From the NCBI GenBank assembly GCA_903842345.1, contig CAIMLR010000007.1:372001-436000 (forward strand): a stretch of 64,000 nucleotides of DNA, written 5' to 3'. This DNA comes from an uncultured Myxococcales bacterium. Lineage in GTDB: Bacteria; Myxococcota_A; UBA9042. Numbering within the stretch: position 1 is the stretch's first letter; each line of letters opens with the position of its first letter. Shown in pieces: positions 52,501-61,493 of this stretch. The position numbers and the translations under genes are program-made. The notes below the pieces were generated by a model that saw only the letters and a list, made by a program, of their open reading frames with translations, was not told the DNA's origin and ran no database searches.

Positions 52501-55500
52501 CCTGCACAGGGTGTCCCGAATGCCCAGGCGTACGTTTGGACGATCTACACTTGGTCGCCCCAAGGCGACTTGCTCTTTAAGTCACAGCCAAATTCTTTTC
52601 AAGGTGCGATCCAGATTGATCGTGACCCGTTCGGCAACGTCGACCTTGTTACGCGCTGGGTTGACGACGGTAGCAGCTTTCCGCTCACGACGAGTTATAC
52701 CCGTCTCTCGGATGGCTCAGGAAGAGTGGCCACCATCACGAAAAACGACGGCGATAGTCGAACGTTCAGCTATTCGGACTCAGACGGCCTCTGGCAGACC
52801 GCTACGTGGAACGGATCGCGCACCCTCACGTCAAGTCGGGATGCGCTAGGACATTTGACCGGCGTGTCAGGAGCAGGTGCGAGCAAATGGTCGGCAGACG
52901 TCGATGCACGCGGAATGCCAAATTGGATTTTCCAGCGAGAAGGGACGGCGCAGGAGTTGGAAGAATTCTATACCTACGATCCGGCGACTGGCCGAGAAAT
53001 GGACATCCTGGCGCCTGACCGGGACACAAAACCCACCTGGTTTGCCTGGGGTGGCAAAGCGTCGTTGAGAACTATCTCCCTTGACGGGCCGCAGTCGAAT
53101 ACCGTCTGTTACGCCTACGATGAAAGACGGCTGCTCGCCGCGGTCTATGTAAGCGGAGGGACGGTCACGGAATATACGCGAGATTCACGCGGCGACGTCG
53201 TTGCTATTTCTCGAGGACTCAAGTCGCATCCGTATGCGTGGGACCCGCAGTGGGCCGACGCCACGTGCGTTCCGGGTGGACTCGGGCCACAACAGATTTA
53301 CTGGTCTGCTGTCCGGATGAACTCTGGTCAGATCCTTTCGATTCAAGACGGTGCTCCCGCCGGCAAGGCCATTGGCTACGACGGATTTGGCAGAATGATC
53401 TCGGTCCAGCAGGAACCGTGCGTCGCTGGAAACTGTGCGTCTGGATTGGAGCGTCCTGAACTCCGGTTCATTTATGACGAGGCTGACCGCGTTTTGTGGT
53501 CCGCGATTTACCGTCTGTCGCCGCAGCTTGCTGGTGGACCGGCAGATCCGACTGCTATCCCGGTTTCGACTGACCCTGCACTTGCAGGCGCGACGAACGT
53601 CAAATACGACTTCCTGGGACGGGCGACATCGGTTTCCAAGCTCTTGTTCACGGACTTGGCAGACGGTACCCGACAGCAGCAGTCCAATGTCTCCGAGTCG
53701 TATGAGTATTCCGACCTGATCAAGACTGTCACCCATGTGGATGCCTCGGGGCATTCCCATTTGAAGATGTTTGACGTGTTCGGCCAGTTGGTACATGAGT
53801 CGAACACCAGCACGAACTCCGTCTTGGCGATTGACCATGTCTTTTCGACGGACGGACTCATTGAGACGACAACGGCTGCAGGCCCGAGCGCTTCGATGGA
53901 ACGGAAAACGAAGCGATCGCCGACAGGCCGACTGCTGTCCATAGAAACCACAGGTGGAAAGGAAAAGGTTACGTACGCCTACGACATCCGCGACAGGGTG
54001 TCGACGGTGAATGAGGGCGTTCGGACGTTCACTCGAGCCTATGACTTTTTGGGGCGTCTGGCATCTACCGCGCGAGTATCGCCGTCTGGCGCCAAACTGC
54101 CGCATGAAAATCTGACATACAATGTCAACGGCCAACTCATGACGTACGAGGACGGGAACGGCAACGGGACCACGTGGAACTATGACGACCTTGGGCGCGT
54201 CGTGAGTGCAATTTATCCCGATGGCACACAAATTTCCTTCCCTGGGTATCTGGGCGGGACCGCGTTGCCGTTAAGCCTCACGTCTCGTGACGGAGATCAC
54301 CAGACGTTCGCCTACGACGAGCAAGGTAGACTCCTATCAATCAACAGTGATGGCACGGGGGCGACATACACGAACGCAACCACGACGATCAATTACACAT
54401 ATGGCATCTTTGGAATCGCCTCGGCGGACTCGTCCACGTCTACGCCAAGTGACGCAGTGCAGCTTGGTTTTGGTTACGACTCCCTCGGACGGATGGTGCG
54501 TGAATCGAACTCGCTCTTTCCAGGTGAAGACCTAGGGCACACATGGACGCCGACGGGGCTGCCCGCGTCGCTTGATTTGGGGACAGCGGTCAGCATGTCG
54601 TGGTTTCGCGACGAGATTGGGCGTGTTACCGATGTGACTACTCTCGGAGTCACCATCCAGCACTGTGACTACCCGGGCTTCGGTGGCCCGAGCGCCTGTA
54701 CGCGCTCGAACGGCGTATCAGAATCGTACGGGTACGACGCGGACGGCCGAGTCTCCCAGTACAGCGCCGTCTCACCGGTAGGTCCCTTGCTGTCCATGTC
54801 CGTTTTCCGGGACGCACAGGACCTCGTTTCGCGTACCGATCAGCAGTTTGACTTTTCTGCGTCAGCCGTTCCTGCCTCCGATGTCTTTGCATATGACGAC
54901 TACGGACGCCTTGGAGCTGAGGATCACGGCTTGGTGAACCCGACTTCTACGAGTTTCTCGCCGTCCGTGCTGACGACCAACGCCTCTGCCAAGTTTGAAG
55001 GATTTAGTTACGATGCCGCAGAAAATATTGCGACCAAGCAGGAAGGAGCGAATCCGCCATTTCAAAGTCAATGCGGGCTGGACAATCGATATGAACTATT
55101 TGGAGGGCACGTATTCTCGACGGTGGGTGGCGCGCTGACCCAAGCGCCGGGCACACCGCAGTTCGAGTACGACGGGCTGCAGCGGTTGGTGCAGGCGTCG
55201 GTTCTGTCCGATGGCACTCCAAACCCGACACATTTTGTTTACGATGGCTTAGGGCGCCTCGCAGCGTACGACACGCCAAGCGCCGACCCGCATGGCTCGC
55301 CGACGCGGACTCTGTTCCAGTACGCACGCGGCGCGGTGCTTCGCGAGGTGGTGGGTACGAGTACCAAGACATATGTGCCCGGACGTCTCGGGTTGCCGAT
55401 ATTCATGTGGGGGGCTCATGGCGCTCAGGCCCATCTGCACCCGATGTCGAACGGAAGGGTCGGTTTTGCCTCGGACACGACCGGTGGTTTGCTCGAGCGA

Positions 55501-56448
55501 TATGCATACACCGCCTACGGCGAAACGTCATTTCTTGACGCGGGCGGTACGGGTTTGGCGAAGTCCTCGTTCGGGTTCGACTTGAACGTTCAAGGGCAAC
55601 CGTACGTGCCGACGTTGGGGCTGCACCGGTTCGGGGCGCGGTGGTACTCGCCGACCCTTGCGCGGTTTCTAACGCCCGATCCAGTCGGGTACATCGGTGG
55701 CCCCAATTTCTTCGCGTACGCGGACGACGTGCCGACATGGTTCGGCGATCCTTGGGGTTTGGGATCGAAGGCGGCGGAGAACCCGCTCAACCAGGTCTCG
55801 ACAATTCGGTGGCATCAGAATTTCGACGGCACCTACTCAATGTTTACCTTGGGCGACCTATTGGCGCCGCTAGGCGACTTGCTCTATGCCTCCCTGGGAG
55901 GCCCGTCCGACGGAACCATGAACATCATTGGTGTCGTAGGGCTCGTCGCGCCAGCGGGTGCGGCGTTGAACGCCGCACGTGCGCCGGCCGCCTTTGCTGA
56001 GGCAGCCGAATTTGCAAAAGCTGCGGAAACGGTCGAGACAACAACGATACCACGACCAGCACTCTCCGCGCCCGCGGACGCAGCGGTTCGGTACGGCCCA
56101 ATGAATCCCGGACCTCTGCCAACAGTGGTCGCGGATACGTTTCGCAGCGGAACCTACACGGCTAGGACGTCTAGCGAGGCTACAACCTTGTATCGTGCAT
56201 ACGGAGGCACCGCGGGGGAAGTCGGCGGCTACTGGACACGTTCCGCACCGGCGGGGCCGCTGCAGGCGCAAATCGATCTCGCCCTCCGACCTGAATGGGG
56301 AAACACAGCCACCTCGATGAGCCAAATCAACGTTCCAGCGGGAACAGTGATTTACGAAGGCGCTGCGGCGGGTCAGGGGGGCCCCTTCGTCGGCGGTGGT
56401 AGTCAGGTTTACATTCCTCACGTTGATCCTTCATGGGTGGTCCGATGA
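49507..56448 (+). CDS. Rhs/YD-repeat polymorphic toxin with Sec signal and Cys-rich insertion
   Basis: 2313 residues from the ATG at 49507 (GAGGGA upstream). The order is: Sec signal peptide (TLLTALFSTAPAFAED); Rhs N-terminal part with a DPIDAGTGEYRNTWTDLQ start; a Cys-rich insertion with more than 30 Cys at about 515-785; many YD/Rhs repeats (YDDLGRVVSAIYPDGT, YDFLGRATSV, YGYDADGRVSQYS); and the Rhs core RFGARWYSPTLARFLTPDP near 2040-2060, ending FGDPWGL, the self-cleavage type motif. The last ~225 residues are unlike the repeats and are the toxin tip: a hydrophobic segment, then LYRAYGGTAGEVGGYWTRS, WGNTATSMSQINVPAGTVIYEG. R/S/E-like landmarks hint at an ADP-ribosyltransferase fold, unproven. 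No PAAR/VgrG gene is nearby, so delivery seems Sec-dependent rather than by type VI secretion. Confidence 0.85.
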   Translation: MRLTKGTLIGMFTFTLLTALFSTAPAFAEDCDPDVDNCEEGQSEETAVDKAASGLSQLYSEGFSGGYTWQVDIICPPFCVGNSTTNYESPSAATYASDDKTKAPSNPFDPSTWLQFHPNDPPYSVQPTPIGWAAPQAKSGEDIKFTSSGAEVAESIRNTMKDKSGNFDPGSVQTGNGFAPVDKTQVNAVKLGADGKAMNYSPFDPKGTSPSNNPTDSIVQAVTDTSVDVYKAVKAVPGMPSSPIVDQVLKLPNFLNGRGSPSPDTSADGSTDPIDAGTGEYRNTWTDLQLDDVGPSIVVQRTYRSRQTRTGILGHNWNFSYDQHLINLVSAIKPNVTGGIGCQTPHFRWVDGVGNIIDFIDVDGGSHIQSVPDGATKLTFGADAFATIQKPDGQSFGFDEAGNLVWVSDRNGNKTVVWWSKGICPSIDQNWRLSKVSSPHHAVKLEYDCGTGFLSEIYVEGQKDSTLTSYYVAPENAAGTLLSATSPTGVTESYEYAQAPYSGPVVPNDQIPTPEARIVCDSACEAFNPDSVCGAQTSAAIEMTCGGALEDCPASCQQSCDSQCGDNIDVMACAIKCAAPSLQPSAQSGGMTGCKAYAIGNKGHCEARVDQICGGACLIAGIDNCDPKTIQGGSFKGDPVGFEENFYAAIDAVGSALFFTDYWTESHQEWECLGCYWAGKFCGKDNCQEGRTCKADCMAGLHGAVDPCDANDPPTQDVCADIANEDKCNVAAEAKCIGACAEPCVKACVEQCPASCKTVMAQCVTMATSPVTGPQLHAQCVDQCMSNHGQIQGQDFYGHAADLKYNLTAIKDGNDKVWLSNVYGMDVFSPSFDRVTQQYFGEAYGPSAKPFVEIRYVDLKNGTYPRDADLVTVMHESPNSYSVCPTDDTDLPSPLSFGPPAASSKDMGDTSDVAFASMTVDAAGNQWTFMSDRFGRVLRRVNPHFKSKANGATNSDHTAIIINYDDAGRPLGYQTEFGDRYCNSYSGANWFPSFVTHLPAQGVPNAQAYVWTIYTWSPQGDLLFKSQPNSFQGAIQIDRDPFGNVDLVTRWVDDGSSFPLTTSYTRLSDGSGRVATITKNDGDSRTFSYSDSDGLWQTATWNGSRTLTSSRDALGHLTGVSGAGASKWSADVDARGMPNWIFQREGTAQELEEFYTYDPATGREMDILAPDRDTKPTWFAWGGKASLRTISLDGPQSNTVCYAYDERRLLAAVYVSGGTVTEYTRDSRGDVVAISRGLKSHPYAWDPQWADATCVPGGLGPQQIYWSAVRMNSGQILSIQDGAPAGKAIGYDGFGRMISVQQEPCVAGNCASGLERPELRFIYDEADRVLWSAIYRLSPQLAGGPADPTAIPVSTDPALAGATNVKYDFLGRATSVSKLLFTDLADGTRQQQSNVSESYEYSDLIKTVTHVDASGHSHLKMFDVFGQLVHESNTSTNSVLAIDHVFSTDGLIETTTAAGPSASMERKTKRSPTGRLLSIETTGGKEKVTYAYDIRDRVSTVNEGVRTFTRAYDFLGRLASTARVSPSGAKLPHENLTYNVNGQLMTYEDGNGNGTTWNYDDLGRVVSAIYPDGTQISFPGYLGGTALPLSLTSRDGDHQTFAYDEQGRLLSINSDGTGATYTNATTTINYTYGIFGIASADSSTSTPSDAVQLGFGYDSLGRMVRESNSLFPGEDLGHTWTPTGLPASLDLGTAVSMSWFRDEIGRVTDVTTLGVTIQHCDYPGFGGPSACTRSNGVSESYGYDADGRVSQYSAVSPVGPLLSMSVFRDAQDLVSRTDQQFDFSASAVPASDVFAYDDYGRLGAEDHGLVNPTSTSFSPSVLTTNASAKFEGFSYDAAENIATKQEGANPPFQSQCGLDNRYELFGGHVFSTVGGALTQAPGTPQFEYDGLQRLVQASVLSDGTPNPTHFVYDGLGRLAAYDTPSADPHGSPTRTLFQYARGAVLREVVGTSTKTYVPGRLGLPIFMWGAHGAQAHLHPMSNGRVGFASDTTGGLLERYAYTAYGETSFLDAGGTGLAKSSFGFDLNVQGQPYVPTLGLHRFGARWYSPTLARFLTPDPVGYIGGPNFFAYADDVPTWFGDPWGLGSKAAENPLNQVSTIRWHQNFDGTYSMFTLGDLLAPLGDLLYASLGGPSDGTMNIIGVVGLVAPAGAALNAARAPAAFAEAAEFAKAAETVETTTIPRPALSAPADAAVRYGPMNPGPLPTVVADTFRSGTYTARTSSEATTLYRAYGGTAGEVGGYWTRSAPAGPLQAQIDLALRPEWGNTATSMSQINVPAGTVIYEGAAAGQGGPFVGGGSQVYIPHVDPSWVVR

Positions 56449-56738
56449 AAGCTATCCTCACCCCCAGAACGCTTCGGACCCCGGCGGAGTTGACAGCGCT
56501 CATGCGCGAAATTAGACAGGAGGTCGCCACGGGGTTGTTACGGCAGGTCCGACCTGACCCATCTCCGTTTGCCACGGACCGATCACTAGCTGACCTCGCG
56601 GAACAGGGGCCGTGGCCAGACTACCTGGAGTTGCGTTTCGACGTAGCCGGCACACCGGTTCGGTACAAATTGTCTGTCGAAACGTATCACGGATCTGGGG
56701 GGACCTGGGGGCCGGAGTCAACTGGCCTTGGTCGGTGA
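56445..56738 (+). CDS. Candidate immunity protein of the Rhs toxin
   Basis: 97 residues. Its ATG overlaps the toxin stop codon (ATGA at 56445-56448), so it is translated with the toxin, the standard place for an immunity gene. No signal peptide; small, with a helical start (ELTALMREIRQEVATGLL) and a beta-rich end (YLELRFDVAGTPVRYKLSVETYH). No known family recognised. Immunity is inferred from size, coupling and position only. Confidence 0.6.
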   Translation: MKAILTPRTLRTPAELTALMREIRQEVATGLLRQVRPDPSPFATDRSLADLAEQGPWPDYLELRFDVAGTPVRYKLSVETYHGSGGTWGPESTGLGR

Positions 56739-56863
56739 CCCAAACTCAGCGACGATGCGTGACGCCGCACATCACCGCTAAGCGCACGAGTTGGCGTGAA
56801 TTCACTCCAGACAAGCGGTTCGCGAATGTTTTCGCCCCGCAGGTCCCAAGACGAGGTGCTTTT

Positions 56864-58969
56864 ATGGCTTTACAAATTAATCAATTAACCGCGTCGCGAC
56901 AGTTCCATTGCCTTGTGATCTACGGACTTCTCGGGAGCCTCGCATCGTGCGGCGATTCTCCGGCTACGCTCTCAAATACGGCTGATTCGACGATATTGGA
57001 CCAAATCGATTTTGAGGTTGACGGGGACATTGCCACAACAGATGCAACGACGACTTGGACCGCCGCCGAGCCATGTGATTCAAATGCCGATTGCACGGGC
57101 CAGGAGTGCTCCTCTGCGCGAAGGATCTGCGTGGAGTGCATTGGAAACGCAGATTGTGTGGAAGGCAGCATCTGCATCGAAGGCAGTTGCGGTACCGGGA
57201 TTCGATGCAAGTCCGACGCCGATTGCAAGACAATCAATTCCGTTTGCGACCAAACTGGCGAGCTGTGCGTCGACTGTTTGGTCGATAGCGATTGCGGGCC
57301 GGGTACGAGCTGCGAGGCGCACCACTGCGAGGTATCGAAAAACTGTTCGACCAGCAAAGAATGTGACCACGTCTGCGACAAGGCCAAGGGGCGCTGTGTC
57401 GAATGCACAACGAACGCCGACTGCTCGCCTACCGAGGCGTGTGAGTCGAATCGTTGTCACGCACGTGTGTGCGTGAGCGGTGCCTGCGGAGGCGGCAAGT
57501 GGTTTCCGTGCAGCAACGACGGCGCGTCCTATCAGCCTGGTCTGTCCTGCGACGATACCGACCAGTGCACGCAGGACGCCTGCCAGAGTGGCGTTGGTTG
57601 TGTGCACACGAAGACCGGAATCCCTGGTGGGACAGAATTTCCAGCCGATGGGATAGACAACGATTGCAATGGGCTGACCGATGAGACTGTTCCGGGCTGT
57701 GCCGCCTCGCTCGGCACGGAAGCCACCCAACTCGTCGCCGCCGTCGACATTTGTTCGCCGGTCAGCGCCACCTTTACCGCGATCGCTTCCACCGGTGCAG
57801 CATGGAGTCTATCGGAATTGGCGGGCGTGCTTCCAATGAGAGGGGACTCTCTCGCGGCCCTGTCGACGGGACTAATTGCTAAGGCGGGTGAAGTGGGATT
57901 TGAGCCACCAGATGTAGGGACAGATTTTCACCTCACGATGGCTCAGGATTCTGGTTTCGGCTGCAGCGCTTCGAAGGCTTTCGACATGACGATCTGGAGT
58001 GCTTCTTTTGTTGCACCTCAGGGAGCTCAGTCGCTTGTTCTGCACTGGCGTATCGCCACCGGTGAGAACGACTATGAGAATTTCGACGACGGCATCTACG
58101 TTGGCGTGGCGAGCAAGTCGTGGAGCGGAAACGTGGCGTTGGCTGAGGATGGGTCCTGTTTTAGCGTTTCCAAGGCGTATACATGTTCCAGTTGCACGAG
58201 CGCTGATGGAAAATCATTTGGTTATTCAAAAGCGACCAAGTGGCGTGAGGTGGCGTTCCCGGTCACAGCGGGAGAGCCAGTCGTCATCAAGGCAGCGATC
58301 TTCGATCGGGGTGATGGTTTGGGCGACACCATACTGCTATTGGATGATTTCCGCTGGTCGGGGAAGGTCCTCTCTTCGGCGAAGTACTCCTGGGTGGATG
58401 ATGATGGTGCCACCGACGTGCCAACTGACGCCGACGCGACATCTTCAGGCGATTCGTACGATTCTGACGGGTTTTCGAGCGGGGATTCCAACGACTCGAC
58501 CGGGTCGGACGCTCAAGACGGGATGGGGAGCCTCGGTGACACAAGTGGGTCCAATATGTGCCTGGGAACACCGGATTGTCAACTGGCAGGAAAATGCTCG
58601 TTGTTGAACGGCGTCTGCGGGGTCGGGTCCGACGCGGATTGCAAGGCTTGCAATAACTGCAAGGAACTCGGTCTCTGCACCGATGTTGGCGGCGCCTGTG
58701 TTGCGGCAAACCAGGAAGACTGTCAGAAGTCCAGCTTCTGTTCATTCAGCGGGCTTTGTTCCCTAAAGGACGGCAAATGCCAGCTTCTCAGTTCTGATGA
58801 CTGTAAGCTTTCCGATCTGTGCAAATCGTACGGGCGATGTACTCTCGTGGGCTCGCTGTGTCTGCCTGCTTCCGACGCCGATTGCGCTAAATCGAGCTGG
58901 TGTGCAAAGCAGAAATTCTGCACGTTCAAGAACAACAAATGTTGCAATCCGAATGGTGCCTGCCTCTGA
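56864..58969 (+). CDS. Cys-rich lipoprotein with MopE-type motif
   Basis: 701 residues. The ATG at 56864 has GAGGTG 5 nt upstream and starts a lipoprotein signal ending LLGSLASC. After an acidic linker come Cys-rich units (CDSNADCTGQECSS, CVECIGNADCVEGS, CVDCLVDSDCGPGT, CVECTTNADCSPTE), then CDDTDQCTQDACQSGVGCVH. The MopE-type putative metal-binding motif DGIDNDCNGLTDE follows (about 260-275). The central region is a beta-sandwich-like domain of about 250 residues (LVLHWRIATGENDYENFDDG). Then come an Asp/Ser-rich linker and a final set of Cys units (DCQLAGKCSLLNGVCG, DCQKSSFCSFSGLCSLKDG, DCAKSSWCAKQKFC). Surface-exposed; function unknown. Same style as the giant lipoprotein at 30060-34244. 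Confidence 0.75.
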   Translation: MALQINQLTASRQFHCLVIYGLLGSLASCGDSPATLSNTADSTILDQIDFEVDGDIATTDATTTWTAAEPCDSNADCTGQECSSARRICVECIGNADCVEGSICIEGSCGTGIRCKSDADCKTINSVCDQTGELCVDCLVDSDCGPGTSCEAHHCEVSKNCSTSKECDHVCDKAKGRCVECTTNADCSPTEACESNRCHARVCVSGACGGGKWFPCSNDGASYQPGLSCDDTDQCTQDACQSGVGCVHTKTGIPGGTEFPADGIDNDCNGLTDETVPGCAASLGTEATQLVAAVDICSPVSATFTAIASTGAAWSLSELAGVLPMRGDSLAALSTGLIAKAGEVGFEPPDVGTDFHLTMAQDSGFGCSASKAFDMTIWSASFVAPQGAQSLVLHWRIATGENDYENFDDGIYVGVASKSWSGNVALAEDGSCFSVSKAYTCSSCTSADGKSFGYSKATKWREVAFPVTAGEPVVIKAAIFDRGDGLGDTILLLDDFRWSGKVLSSAKYSWVDDDGATDVPTDADATSSGDSYDSDGFSSGDSNDSTGSDAQDGMGSLGDTSGSNMCLGTPDCQLAGKCSLLNGVCGVGSDADCKACNNCKELGLCTDVGGACVAANQEDCQKSSFCSFSGLCSLKDGKCQLLSSDDCKLSDLCKSYGRCTLVGSLCLPASDADCAKSSWCAKQKFCTFKNNKCCNPNGACL

Positions 58970-59151
58970 TTGTCGAATAGAGCTTCGTAACGCAACCGCC
59001 CAGCCACCTATCTTCCGTCTCGCGACGCGCCGTAGCCGGCCGGCCTAAGGCGCAGCCACCCAGTTCTCCGTAACCGCCCAGCATCCCCCCGCACTGACAT
59101 GACTCACGCCCCGCGGCACGCTTCCACGCTTCCCGCCAGGAGGTGTCCGCC

Positions 59152-59453
59152 ATGCTTGAAGTCAGTCCGGTTTGGCAAATCCGGCCCGCAAATCCACCCG
59201 CCGCGACCCAAAGACCGAGGACGAAGCCCGCACTGTCCTCTCTGCCGCCAGCCGCAGCGGGCTTTCCCTTGCCGCCTTTGCGCGCCGCCACGGCCTGCCG
59301 GACCGCACGCTCTACTGGTGGCAAACGCAGCTGCGCACGCACCCGAATGTCGAGCCCGCTCCTCACATGTTTGCGCGCATATGCACTGACTCACTCCCGA
59401 GTCGCAAGGTCTCCGGAATCGAGATTGTCGTCTCGCTTGCACCGTGTCCCTAA
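59152..59453 (+). pseudogene. IS66-family accessory gene (TnpA-like) relic
   Basis: AGGAGGT lies 7 nt before an ATG at 59152, but the frame with homology starts in another phase. From 59172 the plus strand reads an HTH typical of IS66 TnpA proteins: TEDEARTVLSAASRSGLSLAAFARRHGLPDRTLYWWQTQLR. The ribosome site and the HTH frame no longer agree, so the gene is probably frameshifted near its start. AACCGCCCAGC occurs twice upstream (58994 and 59072) and may come from IS ends. The rest of the 732-nt gap 58970-59701 shows no gene. Confidence 0.5.
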
Positions 59454-59701
59454 TTGCCAACTCCGCTGTGGAAGAGTCCTCGCATCGCCGCTCGCCCGCT
59501 TGGCGGGCCAAAGCGCGGTGGATCGATCGGCGTTTTGGGCACCAGAAGAGCACTAGTAATCAACGGTTGACAGGCTTCGCGGACGCGTGCACGCTTGGTG
59601 AAAGAGCCAGTCCTGCTGCGTATTGTACGTCGCGGCGCGGGAGCGAAGTACGCTTGGCCTGAGGCCAAGTTTGGTCCTGTAGCCTTCTACCTAGGAGAGG
59701 A

Positions 59702-60766
59702 ATGAGCATGAGTACCAAAAAACGATGCCGCTGTTCAATAGTGCCCCCGCATCTCCTTGACGCGCTTCGGCGCCACCCAGATCCGAAAGTGCGTAAAATC
59801 GCTGAGGCGACACTCTTCCTGACCCACGCAGCCCGAGTGAAGCGGGGCATTCTCGCGCAGGGGGCGCGACCGCCACTTCCGACAGGCACTCTACGGCGTA
59901 CGATCTACGATGGCGCTCAGGGACCTCACATCCGCGGCAACATCCTGCGCTCCGAAGGACAACCGCTGGCCGATGACCGGGCGGCGAACGATGCATATGA
60001 TGCCTCGGGCGACACGTACGAGTTCTATCGTAGCGTCTTCGGGCGCGTGTCCGTGGACGGGAAAGGACTGCGTTTGGACTCCACAGTTCACTACCGCGAA
60101 GATCCGGAAGAGCCGTTCGACAACGCGATGTGGGATGGCGAGGAAATGCTCTACGGGGATGGCGACGGCCTCATCTTCGGCTCCTTCACAAAAAGCCTGG
60201 AGGTTATCGGCCACGAACTTACCCATGGGGTTACGCAGTACACGGCGAACCTCGCATACCATGATCAGCCGGGTGCGTTGAACGAGTCTATGTCCGACGT
60301 GTTCGGGACGATGGTCAAGCAATGGAAACTTAACCAGAAGGTGGATCAAGCCGACTGGCTCATCGGCAGCGACCTGTTCCTCCAGAAAGGTCTGGCATTG
60401 CGCTCGATGAAGAACCCTGGCGAAGCATACAAGGACGTTCCCGATCTCGGCTCCGACCCCCAGCCGGCGGACATGGACGGCTACGTGCAACTGCCCAACA
60501 CTCGGGCGGGCGACAATGGCGGTGTGCACATCAATTCAGGCATCCCGAACCGCGCGTTCTACCTTACCTGCATGAACCTCGGCGCGACGCATTCGTGGGA
60601 GATGCCCGGCCAAATCTGGTACGCGGCGCTGACGAGTCGATTGACCGCAAATTCCACATTCGTCGACGCGGCGAATGGCACGATCTCCGCGGCGCGCGAC
60701 GTGGCGGGGGAAGGTGCGGCAAGTGCGGTTCGAGCGGCATGGCAAGAAGTCCGCGTCCTGAAGTAG
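59702..60766 (+). CDS. Protealysin-like M4 metalloprotease
   Basis: 354 residues, AGGAGAGGA just before the ATG (a second ATG lies two codons on). No Sec signal. It starts with the short protealysin-type propeptide, including CSIVPPHLLDALRRHPD (PPxxL motif). The thermolysin-like catalytic domain follows: zinc site HELTH at 171-175 with Glu172 catalytic, third ligand Glu195 in ALNESMSDVFG (20 residues after the second His, as in thermolysin), and the acid His near 275 in GGVHINSGIPNRAFY. Protealysins are cytoplasmic or leaderless-exported proteases kept in check by an emfourin encoded in the same operon; that gene is next, 12 nt downstream. Confidence 0.9.
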   Translation: MSMSTKKRCRCSIVPPHLLDALRRHPDPKVRKIAEATLFLTHAARVKRGILAQGARPPLPTGTLRRTIYDGAQGPHIRGNILRSEGQPLADDRAANDAYDASGDTYEFYRSVFGRVSVDGKGLRLDSTVHYREDPEEPFDNAMWDGEEMLYGDGDGLIFGSFTKSLEVIGHELTHGVTQYTANLAYHDQPGALNESMSDVFGTMVKQWKLNQKVDQADWLIGSDLFLQKGLALRSMKNPGEAYKDVPDLGSDPQPADMDGYVQLPNTRAGDNGGVHINSGIPNRAFYLTCMNLGATHSWEMPGQIWYAALTSRLTANSTFVDAANGTISAARDVAGEGAASAVRAAWQEVRVLK

Positions 60767-60778
60767 GACTGACACCCC

Positions 60779-61096
60779 ATGCGCCTCGTCCTAACTCGAC
60801 ACGGCGGCCTTGCCGCAATCACCCGGCCACCGCTCGTGGTCGAAACCGATGATCTGTCTCGAGCCGAGGCCGAGCCGATTGAGGCGCTCGCGCGCACGGT
60901 CGCGGCGCGCTACCGAGACGAGCCGCATGTTGGTGCGGAAAATTCGAATATCCGAGATCAGTTCGGGTACTCGCTGGCGATTGGGCAGGGTGACGAATCC
61001 GAGGTCACCGTAACTTTTCAGCACCCGTCCGTGCCAAAGGACATCAAGGAATTGGTCGCGACCTTGCGCGTGGCTTCGGCCGCTGGACAGGAATAG
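60779..61096 (+). CDS. Emfourin-type inhibitor of the M4 protease
   Basis: 105 residues, 12 nt after the protease gene. The start MRLVLTRHGGLAAITRPP and the core RDQFGYSLAIGQGDESEVTVTF match the emfourin pattern (RxGGxxGI, then D.F.Y.i). Emfourins bind the active site of protealysin-like proteases. Together the two genes form a protease-inhibitor operon, possibly acting on other organisms or as a regulated intracellular protease. Confidence 0.8.
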   Translation: MRLVLTRHGGLAAITRPPLVVETDDLSRAEAEPIEALARTVAARYRDEPHVGAENSNIRDQFGYSLAIGQGDESEVTVTFQHPSVPKDIKELVATLRVASAAGQE

Positions 61097-61179
61097 ACTT
61101 GGCTTTAGTGTCAATCTCGATAACGTTCGCTTCGGCTGCCTTCGAGACCTCAGGGCAGTGGAGGCAACACGTAGGCTGA

Positions 61180-61480
61180 GGGGACGCAGCACCATTCCCA
61201 GTTCGTCTGGCCTGTCCGCGGGCGCTGGCGTCACCACGATGTGCGACCCGCAATGGCCGCTGGCCTTCTGCTGCAGGTGCTCCAACCGAATCATCTTGAG
61301 CTACAGTTGCTCATGCTCGCTCGACATTTCGAACGACATCGCACCGTCGGGCGTTTCGCTGCATTGGCGGCACAGCGGGGATCTGCGGGCAGCGGGTGCG
61401 CCACCGTGTCGACCGGCAACTCATCCTTCCACTTCTCGTTGTCGGCGCCCTTCTTCCGTGGTTCTTCCGGATCGATCTTG
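61180..61480 (-). pseudogene. IS66 transposase (TnpC) fragment
   Basis: On the minus strand two frames together read like the Cys-rich N-terminal part of IS66 TnpC: DELPVDTVAHPLPADPRC (equivalent to vvHDLPxxxxxC) and, after a frame change near 61290, RLEHLQQKASGHCGSHIVVT PAP-type sequence (equivalent to vRxKYxCxxC..vvqApAP). No catalytic DDE part follows. The fragment is dead. Confidence 0.45.
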
Positions 61481-61493
61481 CCAGCATCGTGGA

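Noticed and set aside
60791-61294. Minus-strand gene opposite the inhibitor gene
   Set aside because: Apart from its start (IS66 fragment) it is antisense to the emfourin gene and has no domain of its own.
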